This document shows, one piece after another, positions 13,557-20,606 of a DNA stretch of 25,850 nucleotides; the first letter of the stretch is position 1, and each line of letters opens with the position of its first letter. The notes below the pieces were generated by a model. That model was given only the letters and a program-made list of their open reading frames with translations, was not told where the DNA came from and made no database searches. The DNA is from a virus. A program made the position numbers and the translations under genes. The stretch is taken from positions 1 through 25,850 of the IMG/VR virus record IMGVR_UViG_3300046513_000019, one strand, 5' to 3'.

Positions 13557-14572
13557 TGGGCAAACCGAAGGCGCCGGCCGCTCCAGATCCCGCAAAGACT
13601 GCCGCAGCACAGACCGGCACGAACGTCACGACAGCGCTTGCAAATGCGCAGCTCGGCAACGTCAACCAGTATGGCCCTGATGGTTCAGTCACCTATTCAA
13701 CCAACGGGTCGAAGTCTTTTACCGATCCGACCAGCGGCGCAAAATACGACATTCCGCAGTATGAGCAGACAACCACCCTGTCGCCGCAGCAGCAGGCAAT
13801 CAAGAATCAGAGTGACGCCGCGAGCCTCAATCTAGGGACTTTGGCAAATCAACAGTCTGGTTTCCTTACTGATTATCTATCGAAGCCGGTCAATCTTGAT
13901 ACCAGCGCCACAGAAGCGCGAACGATGGAGCTTGCCAACCAGCGGCTTTCACCTCTCGTTGCCCAGCGCGACGAGGATCTGCGCACACGCCTTGCCAACC
14001 AGGGCATCAAGGCAGGCTCTGACGCCTATAGCCGAGAATTGAACACCTTCAACCAGGGCACAAACGACGCTTATAACCAGCTTATTCTCAACGGCCACCA
14101 GCAGGCGCAGCAGGATATTCTCACGCAGCGCAACCAGCCTCTCAACGAAATCTCTGCACTGCTTTCCGGGTCACAGGTCCAAACGCCGACATTCGGCGCC
14201 GGCACCAATCAGCCAAGCCTCCCGACCGTCGATTATGCCGGGATGGTAGATCAGAACTACCAGAACCAGCTTGGCGCCTACAACACGCAGATGCAGCAGT
14301 CCAACAATCTCATAGGCGGTTTGTTCGGCCTCGGCGGGAAGTTGATTGGCCTGTCTGATGAGCGGTCCAAAAAGGACATCAAGAAAGTTGGCGAGTTAAA
14401 CGGCCACAAGCTCTATTCCTTCCAATACAAGAAGGGAAAGGGCGACGGCAAGCATCACGTCGGCGTCATGGCGCAGGAAGTCGAGAAAAAGAGGCCTGAT
14501 GCCGTCTCGCGTCGTTCCGATGGCATGCGCCAGGTTGATTACGGCAAACTCTTTTCGGCAGGAGCTGAATAA
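13556..14572 (+). CDS. Virion protein with C-terminal S74 chaperone domain
   Basis: This encodes 338 residues. The C-terminal 75 residues match the intramolecular chaperone of the peptidase S74 family: LSDERSKKDIKKVG (266-279), LYSFQYKKG (287-294), GVMAQEVEKKRPDAV (303-317), and VDYGKL (327-332). Ser267 and the following Lys pair correspond to the autocleavage site in endosialidase-type fibres. The N-terminal 260 residues are Gln/Asn/Ala-rich, mostly helical, with no beta-helix. Such chaperones usually trimerise tail fibres or spikes, yet this gene lies first in the ejection-protein block. It may be a needle or fibre attached to the tail tip, or an ejection protein that trimerises with S74 help. 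It overlaps the preceding TGA by one base. Confidence 0.72.
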   Translation: MGKPKAPAAPDPAKTAAAQTGTNVTTALANAQLGNVNQYGPDGSVTYSTNGSKSFTDPTSGAKYDIPQYEQTTTLSPQQQAIKNQSDAASLNLGTLANQQSGFLTDYLSKPVNLDTSATEARTMELANQRLSPLVAQRDEDLRTRLANQGIKAGSDAYSRELNTFNQGTNDAYNQLILNGHQQAQQDILTQRNQPLNEISALLSGSQVQTPTFGAGTNQPSLPTVDYAGMVDQNYQNQLGAYNTQMQQSNNLIGGLFGLGGKLIGLSDERSKKDIKKVGELNGHKLYSFQYKKGKGDGKHHVGVMAQEVEKKRPDAVSRRSDGMRQVDYGKLFSAGAE

Positions 14573-16828
14573 ATGGCGGTTCCGTCCTTCCTGTTCGGTG
14601 GCAGCACCAACGAAACTCCGGCATCGATCAAGCAGAAGCGTGACCTTGTGCGGGCTCTCATGGGCGCATCGAATGCCCCGAGGAATGTTGGCGAAGGTTT
14701 GAACGCATTGGGTGATGGGATCGTTGCAAACGTCCTCGATCGCCGCGCCAGCAAAGCGGAAGAAGCCGGAACGAGCGCCGCAAATTCCCTGTTCAACAGC
14801 ATTATCGGCGGCTCGCCTTCGACGTCAGGGGCCTCGGGCTCGGCTATGCCAACTGCTTCGCCAAGCGGCACGATTCCGCCCGTCGATCTCAGCGGCAACG
14901 ATGTCTATAATGGCTTCATTGACACGGTGAAGGGCGGCATTACCAACCCGTTCGGGCTTGCAGCAGTAGCGGCGACCGGCCGCGCGGAAAGCGGGTTTGA
15001 CCCGAAGAACGCAAGTCGCACTTGGAGCGACCCGAGTGAAAGCGGGAAGGCTGGCACCGCCGGCGGCATCATGTCCTGGCGTGGGCCTCGATACGACGCG
15101 TTGGCTGCGACAGGAGATCTCTCCCCGGCAGGACAAGGGAAGTTTTTCCTTCAGGAAGATCCGGCCCTTGTCGCCAAGCTCAACAGCGCCAAGAGCGTAG
15201 ATGAAGCGCAGGGCCTGATGAACCGTGCGTGGGCCTTCCGCGGCTATGACAAGCCAGGTGGAGAAGCGGCGCGCCGTCTCGGTTATGCCAACTCCTTCCT
15301 TCCGAAGTTTCAGGGGCAGAGCGCAGGCCAGGAAGTCGCCAGCCTCGACCCAGGCGCAGGCATGCCGGCAGAGCAGGCAATCCAGCAGCAATCACCTCTT
15401 CCACAGGCTGGATATATTGATCCGAAAGTAACGACTGCCGCGCGTGCGCCGATGCAGAGCCCAGCTCCAGCTTTGCCAGCACCATCGACAGTTCAGGCCC
15501 CGCCGCCTGTTCAAGCCGCTCCGCAGCCTCCACAGCAGGTTGCACAGGCTGCGCCGCAAGGTGGCGTGTTTGGCGGCGTAGATCCTCGTCTGCTTCAGGC
15601 ATTGCAGAACCCGTTCCTGAACGAAGGCCAGAAGTCGGCCGTTCAACTTCTGATCCAGCAGCAGCAGCAGGCAGCGCAGCAGCAGCAGGAACAGCAGACG
15701 TGGATCCAGCGCCAGAAGTTCGAACAGGACCAGCGGCAGGCAGATCCTGCCTATCAGCTCGGGCTCAGGAAGACGCAATCTGATATCGACAACACTCTGA
15801 CGCCTGCCCAACAGGATCAGCAGTGGCGCGACCGTCAGACCTATGAAGCCCAGCAGAAGCAGAATGACCCGGCCTATAAGGTGGATCTGCAGAAGACACA
15901 GGCGGAGCTTGATCAGCTTCAGCACGGGCCCGGTGATGTGAAGGTTGTCGGCAATCAGCTTGTTCGCGTCGGCCGCGACGGACAGGTGACAGACATCACC
16001 CCGAAGGCCGGGACGAATGGCAGCGGCAATGGCGGGTTCCGCTTCAATGGAAATGCCGTCGATGCTCAAGCCCTTAACGGCCTGATCGACAGCGGCCAGA
16101 TTACCGCGGAGCAGGCGCAGCAGATCGCCGCTGGCAAGACCATCACCGGCCCGAACGGTGAAATGATGTTCCTCACCCCGCAGAGCATATTCGGGCAAAG
16201 CGGAGGCCAGCCAGCACCTCAACAGGGCATGAACCTGTTCCCGGAACCCGCTCCTACATCTCCCCAAAATCAGGGTATTGACTTGTTTGCAGGTCAATCA
16301 GCGCCAGGGCCTGCCCAAGCTCCGCCTGCTGTTCAAGCCCCGATGCAGAACGGTCCCATTCAGTTGACACCTCCGAAAGCCCCGAACGAGGCCGAAAAGT
16401 CAGCGGCGGGTTATGCAGATCGCATGACGGATGCAGCCGGCCAACTTAACGAGCATGAGGCGCAGGGGCTGAATGCGACAGATCAGTTTCTGACACAGAG
16501 CCCGTTCATTCCGGGGTTCCTCGGCAATGGCATCGTCGGCAGAACAAACCCGGATTACCAGCTTTTCGACCAGGCGCGCCGAAACTTCATAAACTCTCAG
16601 CTTCGCCGGGAGTCTGGCGCCGTGATCAGCCCGGAAGAATTCGACAACGCCAATAAGCAGTATTTCCCCCAGCCGGGAGATTCAAAGGATGTCATCGACC
16701 AGAAACGCGCCAACCGCGAACGGGCCGTTAGTTCGATGATCCGCGATGCTGGGGCGACCTATACGCCTCCGGCACCAACGCCGAAAAAGATCAAGGTTGG
16801 CGGTTATACCATCGAAGAGGCGCAATAA
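14573..16828 (+). CDS. Ejection protein with lysozyme-like domain
   Basis: This encodes 751 residues directly following the previous stop. Residues about 108-250 form a phage tail-lysozyme/transglycosylase-like domain: ATGRAESGFDPKNA with Glu139 as likely catalytic acid, then GGIMSWRGPRYDAL. It would open peptidoglycan during DNA entry. A Pro/Gln/Ala-rich linker (about 270-345) and glutamine runs (345-380) follow. Paired motifs recur (QWRDRQTYEAQQKQNDPAYKV and IQRQKFEQDQRQADPAYQL), a tandem repeat of about 60 residues. The C-terminal part (595-751) is helical with QLRRESGAVISPEEFDNANKQYFP. The gene is in the position of P22 gp20/T7 gp16-type ejection proteins, and the latter also carries a muralytic domain. 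Confidence 0.75.
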   Translation: MAVPSFLFGGSTNETPASIKQKRDLVRALMGASNAPRNVGEGLNALGDGIVANVLDRRASKAEEAGTSAANSLFNSIIGGSPSTSGASGSAMPTASPSGTIPPVDLSGNDVYNGFIDTVKGGITNPFGLAAVAATGRAESGFDPKNASRTWSDPSESGKAGTAGGIMSWRGPRYDALAATGDLSPAGQGKFFLQEDPALVAKLNSAKSVDEAQGLMNRAWAFRGYDKPGGEAARRLGYANSFLPKFQGQSAGQEVASLDPGAGMPAEQAIQQQSPLPQAGYIDPKVTTAARAPMQSPAPALPAPSTVQAPPPVQAAPQPPQQVAQAAPQGGVFGGVDPRLLQALQNPFLNEGQKSAVQLLIQQQQQAAQQQQEQQTWIQRQKFEQDQRQADPAYQLGLRKTQSDIDNTLTPAQQDQQWRDRQTYEAQQKQNDPAYKVDLQKTQAELDQLQHGPGDVKVVGNQLVRVGRDGQVTDITPKAGTNGSGNGGFRFNGNAVDAQALNGLIDSGQITAEQAQQIAAGKTITGPNGEMMFLTPQSIFGQSGGQPAPQQGMNLFPEPAPTSPQNQGIDLFAGQSAPGPAQAPPAVQAPMQNGPIQLTPPKAPNEAEKSAAGYADRMTDAAGQLNEHEAQGLNATDQFLTQSPFIPGFLGNGIVGRTNPDYQLFDQARRNFINSQLRRESGAVISPEEFDNANKQYFPQPGDSKDVIDQKRANRERAVSSMIRDAGATYTPPAPTPKKIKVGGYTIEEAQ

Positions 16829-18775
16829 ATGCCGACATTCCACATCACCGGTCCAGACGGCAAGAGCTACAATGTCACCGGTGATACGCCGGAAGGTGCA
16901 TTGCAGGCGCTGCAGCAGCATATTGGCACGCCTGCCAAGCCAGACACCGGCAATCAGCATATGGACGCTGGCAACGTCTTTGTCGATGAAATGCTGTTTG
17001 GGCTTCCGGGCAAAGCGGCATCGGCTATGAACGCCGCGGTGCGTGCGCCGTTTACCGATAAATCGTTTGGTGAGGAGTATGGCACTCTTCGTGATCAGTA
17101 CCAGAATTCCCGCAAGGAATACGCTACAGAACATCCCGTTGCCAATACGGCCTCATCGATCGCTGGTTCTATCTATGGCGGTGTAGCGACAGGCTCTGCA
17201 GCCGGGAATGTTCTTGGCCGCGTTGCTCCTGGTGTTACCCATGCGCTGCAGTCTTCCTATGGAGGCAGGATGGCGGCTGATGCTGCCGCAGGCCTGACGC
17301 AGGGCGGCTTGTCGGCCTATGGGCATGATCAAGACATTGGCACCGGTGCGCTTATAGGCGGCGTGGCTGGCGGTCTTGCTCGACCCGTTATGGACGCCGG
17401 CGGTGCAGCGCTGCGCACGATCGGCGGTCTTGTTGGCGTTGGCAACGAGGGCCGCGCACAATCCGCAATCGCCTCCGCACTCTCTCGTTCAGGTCAGGCG
17501 CCGGCGGATGTCGCAAACGATCTTGGCAATGCAGTCGCGCAGGGGCAGCCACAGTATACGGTCGCGGATGCTCTTGGAAACTCTGGACAGAGGATGTTGA
17601 CTGGTGTCGCCCGTTCTCCAGGCGATATGCGTCAGACGATCGCTGAAACTCTCCAGAACAGGCAGGCCGGCCAAGGTGAACGTCTCGTCAATGCTCTTTC
17701 CGAGGGCTTCGACGCGCCGACGACGGCCAATCAGGCCCGCACGGCCATGACCACGGCGCGGGATGCCGCTGCTGATGTTAATTATGAAGCCGCGCGTCAA
17801 GGGGCAGGCACAGTAGATCCTAGCGCAGCGATCCAGGCTGCAGATAACTTTCTGACGCCAGGAGCAAGCGGGGTTATGAACCCTGGAAGCAATATCGCCG
17901 ATGACAGCATTGAAAGTGCCGTGCGTAAGGCTCGATCCTATCTGACAGACGGGAATTCTGTCTTGTCCGATTTCAACGCCGCTTTCCGCGCGAAGAACGA
18001 ACTGGACGGGATGATCCAAGGCGCAAAACCAGCCGTACAGCGGCAGCTTATCCCGATCCGCAATGCGCTTGATGACTCTCTCGCGTCAGCCTCGCAACCG
18101 TATTCCGCTGCACGTGATCAGTTCCGCCAGCAAAGCCAAGCAATCAACGCGGTCGATCAAGGTGCGGCTGCAACATCTGCCCGTTCTCGCGCCGCAGATA
18201 ACATTGACCAGTTTCAGGGAATGCCTGCCGATCAGCAGCAGGCTTTCCGGCAGGGATATGCGGATCCGTATATTGCTCGGGTGGAAAGCGCTTCGGCGTC
18301 TCCCTCAACCAACAAAGCGCGCATGCTGATCACTGAAAAGACCGGGCAGGAATTCCCTGCCTTCGCAGCACCTGGCCGCGGTGACATTCTTGGCGACCGA
18401 ATTGCTCGCGAACAGCGCATGTTTGAAACTGCGAATGCAGCGCTTGGCGGATCGAGGACGGCGGATAACGCGGCCGATATGGCTGATATCCAAGGGTTCG
18501 ACCCGACGATGATCTCAGCCTTTGCGACCGGTGGCATCAAGGGCGCTGCGCTTCACGGTCTGCAGAAGGGCATCAACGCAGTTCAGGGGCGCAATTCCCA
18601 GACTCGCGACATGATCGCCCGCATGTTGCTGCAGGGCGACCCGACACAGGCAGCCGCTGACCTATCGAGGGCGGTTGCGAAAGGCACTCAGCTTACGAGA
18701 ACGCAGGAAGCACTTATAAAGGCGCTTATAGGCGGCACAGCAACTGCACCATCTCGATTGATGGCCGGTCAGTAA
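16829..18775 (+). CDS. Ejection / internal virion protein
   Basis: This encodes 648 residues from ATG 16829, abutting the previous stop. The N-terminus (FHITGPDGKSYNVTGDTPEG, ALQALQQ) is a short domain often found at the start of phage ejection proteins. Residues about 105-205 are Gly/Ala-rich and mildly hydrophobic (SIAGSIYGGVATGSAAGNVLG; DIGTGALIGGVAGGLARPV), suitable for membrane insertion or channel formation. The rest is a long Ala/Gln/Asp-rich helical region without catalytic motifs. It would leave the capsid ahead of DNA and build the periplasmic conduit, comparable to P22 gp16 or gp7. Assignment is by position and composition. Its last seven bases overlap the convergent gene on the minus strand. 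Confidence 0.62.
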   Translation: MPTFHITGPDGKSYNVTGDTPEGALQALQQHIGTPAKPDTGNQHMDAGNVFVDEMLFGLPGKAASAMNAAVRAPFTDKSFGEEYGTLRDQYQNSRKEYATEHPVANTASSIAGSIYGGVATGSAAGNVLGRVAPGVTHALQSSYGGRMAADAAAGLTQGGLSAYGHDQDIGTGALIGGVAGGLARPVMDAGGAALRTIGGLVGVGNEGRAQSAIASALSRSGQAPADVANDLGNAVAQGQPQYTVADALGNSGQRMLTGVARSPGDMRQTIAETLQNRQAGQGERLVNALSEGFDAPTTANQARTAMTTARDAAADVNYEAARQGAGTVDPSAAIQAADNFLTPGASGVMNPGSNIADDSIESAVRKARSYLTDGNSVLSDFNAAFRAKNELDGMIQGAKPAVQRQLIPIRNALDDSLASASQPYSAARDQFRQQSQAINAVDQGAAATSARSRAADNIDQFQGMPADQQQAFRQGYADPYIARVESASASPSTNKARMLITEKTGQEFPAFAAPGRGDILGDRIAREQRMFETANAALGGSRTADNAADMADIQGFDPTMISAFATGGIKGAALHGLQKGINAVQGRNSQTRDMIARMLLQGDPTQAAADLSRAVAKGTQLTRTQEALIKALIGGTATAPSRLMAGQ

Positions 18776-18939
18776 CCGCGCCAAAGGAACATCGCTACGG
18801 CTATCGCTGCAAATGGCAGCACGTAATAAAAAAGATCCGCCGGCGTTGCGTCTCGGCCGTATTTATGGCGCGCCCACTGGCGTTCCATCTGCCCAGGAAG
18901 GTTTTTGTTCTCTGCGGGGTCGTGGTCGATCTGTTTCAA
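18769..18939 (-). CDS. 56-residue membrane protein, TTG start
   Basis: This short gene starts at TTG 18939, which overlaps the stop of the lipoprotein gene (TTGA), and ends at TGA 18769-18771. The frame encodes a polar N-terminus (IDHDPAENKNLPGQMERQWA, RHKYGRDATPADL) and one membrane segment (FYYVLPFAAIAVAMFLW) ending in RGY. Codon choice and clean helix support a real gene, although there is no strong separate ribosome site; coupling to the lipoprotein stop would explain that. It converges on the ejection gene with a seven-base overlap. Function unknown. Together with the lipoprotein it forms a two-gene minus-strand cassette. Confidence 0.62.
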   Translation of the reverse strand: MKQIDHDPAENKNLPGQMERQWARHKYGRDATPADLFYYVLPFAAIAVAMFLWRGY

Positions 18940-19271
18940 TTGCAATTTGTCCTTACGGTTCCGCCGTAGCGGGTTGAAGTGCAGTTTACCGGTTTATTCA
19001 TAGCATTGACCAATTGCTGATTGCGGGCGTTCGCCTGCATCTCATCGCCCATGTCACTGAAGGCCCCAGCAATAACCATCCGCTTCCGGCGGTTCTCGGC
19101 AATTCTACTCTGATCGAGTTGAAAAATACAGGCGTTGAACGCGTCCGTTCCAGGCTTGAACCCATAAACCATGCACTGCTCACCAAGCTTTTGAACCTGC
19201 TGCTGATCAGCAGGCCTATCGGTCGTGCAGGATGCCAATACAGCAACCGACAGTAACATAATTTTTCTCAT
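18936..19271 (-). CDS. Small lipoprotein, probable moron gene
   Basis: This encodes 111 residues from ATG 19271, chosen because GGAGG ends five bases upstream; ATG 19274 is too close. It begins MRKIMLLSVAVLASCTT, a signal peptide with lipobox LASC, so Cys15 is the predicted lipidated residue. The mature part is short and helical with three further Cys (QCMVYGF, NACIF, VNCTSTRYG and a final Cys); two or more may form disulphides in the periplasm. No catalytic motif is seen. It resembles small rhizobial lipoproteins of unknown role with the CMVYGFKPGTDAF-like pattern. As an isolated minus-strand gene between plus-strand late operons it may be expressed from its own promoter, for example to alter the envelope of an infected cell. 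Confidence 0.75.
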   Translation of the reverse strand: MRKIMLLSVAVLASCTTDRPADQQQVQKLGEQCMVYGFKPGTDAFNACIFQLDQSRIAENRRKRMVIAGAFSDMGDEMQANARNQQLVNAMNKPVNCTSTRYGGTVRTNCN

Positions 19272-19313
19272 CATCCCCTCCAATGGCGCTGCAAGTCGTA
19301 GCGCTGGATGCCT

Positions 19314-19319
19314 TATAAT
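19314..19319 (+). promoter_or_regulatory. TATAAT -10-like box before the tail fibre gene
   Basis: A perfect TATAAT (19314-19319) lies in the 64-base gap between the divergent lipoprotein and tail fibre genes, 16 bases before the ATG and adjacent to GAGGAA. The 17-base upstream position (GCAAGT) is not a good -35, so it may need an activator. On the minus strand the same bases give TATAAG, so it could serve the lipoprotein instead. Confidence 0.3.
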
Positions 19320-19335
19320 GGAAGAGGAATCGTAA

Positions 19336-20370
19336 ATGCCCCGGAACGGAAGCGGCGTATATTCGAAGCCTGCAGGCACGACAGCGGTAACAAACACCGC
19401 TATCGAGAGCGCAAAATACAACTCAACGATAGATGACCTTGTCACCGACGCCAATACCGCCAGGCCAATCGTCGCAGGCGGCACGGGGCAAACGTCTCTG
19501 GCCGGAATAAAGTCAGCGTTCGGCATCGATGGCAAAGAGGCGATTTCTGTCTATACCACGAAGGCCGGCGCCTATACGGCGCTTGCCGACGACAATAACG
19601 GACTTATTCGATTTTCCGTAGCCGCAACTCTTTCTCTCACGGCAGCCGCAACGCTTGGATTGAGCTGGCACGCGGAGATTTTCGCGACCGGCGGCGTTGT
19701 CACGATCGACCCGAACGGCGCGGAAACCATCAACGGTGCGTCAACCTTTGCTGTACCGAATGGTACATCGGTTGTCGTCGTTTGCACCGGAACGGCATTT
19801 TTCACGACAACGAAGCCCTCAACCGCAAAAACAGCCAACACCCTCGTCGCCAGGGATTCCCTCGGCGCGATCTACGGCCAAGATTTCAATGCCGATCGAG
19901 GCGACGGAAGTGGCGCGTATTTCTTCGGCGGCGGCACGACCCGGTACGTCCAGTGGGACAATACATATTACCAATTTGGCGGCGCTATCCGCGTCGTCGT
20001 CAATGGCGATGGCCTGTACATCGGCGGCACGGCATCAGGATCGCTTTACCAGAGTGACGGCAATATAAATTTCACCGCCGGCATGCTCTCGGCCTATGGC
20101 GCAACTCTCGACATCGCTCTTAACTCTCTCAATGCGACCAAAGCGACCGTTTACACCGGGACCGGCGCCGGCGACACAATACTTCCGATTGGTCATACGA
20201 TCATGGTGAATTCGGTTACTCCAAACCGAAACGCAGGCCTTTCCGTCTGGATAAACTCAGGGAACAACACCCAATATGTTGGGTCTGCGTCTGGTGCGCA
20301 GCTTGCCGGAACTTATCGCGGCAGAGGCAATGACAATGCGTCTGCCTGCTTGGCGGAAAGGACGGCATGA
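19336..20370 (+). CDS. Tail fibre protein
   Basis: This encodes 344 residues. The N-terminus (VYSKPAGTTAVTNTAIESAK, YNSTIDDLVTDANTARPIV, then GGTGQTS) is a common start of phage tail fibres, where it docks to the tail. The middle is Gly/Thr/Ala-rich beta structure (DPNGAETINGASTFAVPNG; YFFGGGTTRYVQWDN; GDGLYIGGTASGSLYQSDG), typical of trimeric fibre shafts. No enzymatic motif or S74 domain. It ends with a Cys-containing C-terminus (SACLAERTA). GAGGAA is six bases before the ATG. It opens the receptor-binding block and overlaps the following small gene by four bases. Confidence 0.78.
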   Translation: MPRNGSGVYSKPAGTTAVTNTAIESAKYNSTIDDLVTDANTARPIVAGGTGQTSLAGIKSAFGIDGKEAISVYTTKAGAYTALADDNNGLIRFSVAATLSLTAAATLGLSWHAEIFATGGVVTIDPNGAETINGASTFAVPNGTSVVVVCTGTAFFTTTKPSTAKTANTLVARDSLGAIYGQDFNADRGDGSGAYFFGGGTTRYVQWDNTYYQFGGAIRVVVNGDGLYIGGTASGSLYQSDGNINFTAGMLSAYGATLDIALNSLNATKATVYTGTGAGDTILPIGHTIMVNSVTPNRNAGLSVWINSGNNTQYVGSASGAQLAGTYRGRGNDNASACLAERTA

Positions 20371-20606
20371 TGAGTAATTCTGTTCTCCATGAAATAATTT
20401 CTGTCAGAGCGACAAGCGCGCCAGACGCGCCAGGGACAATGATTCTTGTCGTTGATCTCACCGATTGGAAGGGATCGAGATACGTCTGCGAATACTGCTC
20501 AATTCCAGACGATCCAAGCCCAGTCAATCAGGCTATTCGTCAATGGTTGACGGATAACGAAGGGAAATACGAAATCCTGCCGGTTCGGACTGCTGAGGGA
20601 AACTGA
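20367..20606 (+). CDS. Small protein between fibre and tailspike
   Basis: This encodes 79 residues starting in an ATGATG overlap with the fibre stop (alternative start 20370). It has an alternating strand pattern at the N-terminus (VLHEIISVRATSAPDAPG; MILVVDL) followed by a helix (PVNQAIRQWLTDNEGKYEIL). No signal, membrane segment or known motif. Position suggests a fibre-assembly chaperone or fibre-tip partner, but that is inference. Its TGA overlaps the tailspike ATG by one base. Confidence 0.65.
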   Translation: MMSNSVLHEIISVRATSAPDAPGTMILVVDLTDWKGSRYVCEYCSIPDDPSPVNQAIRQWLTDNEGKYEILPVRTAEGN

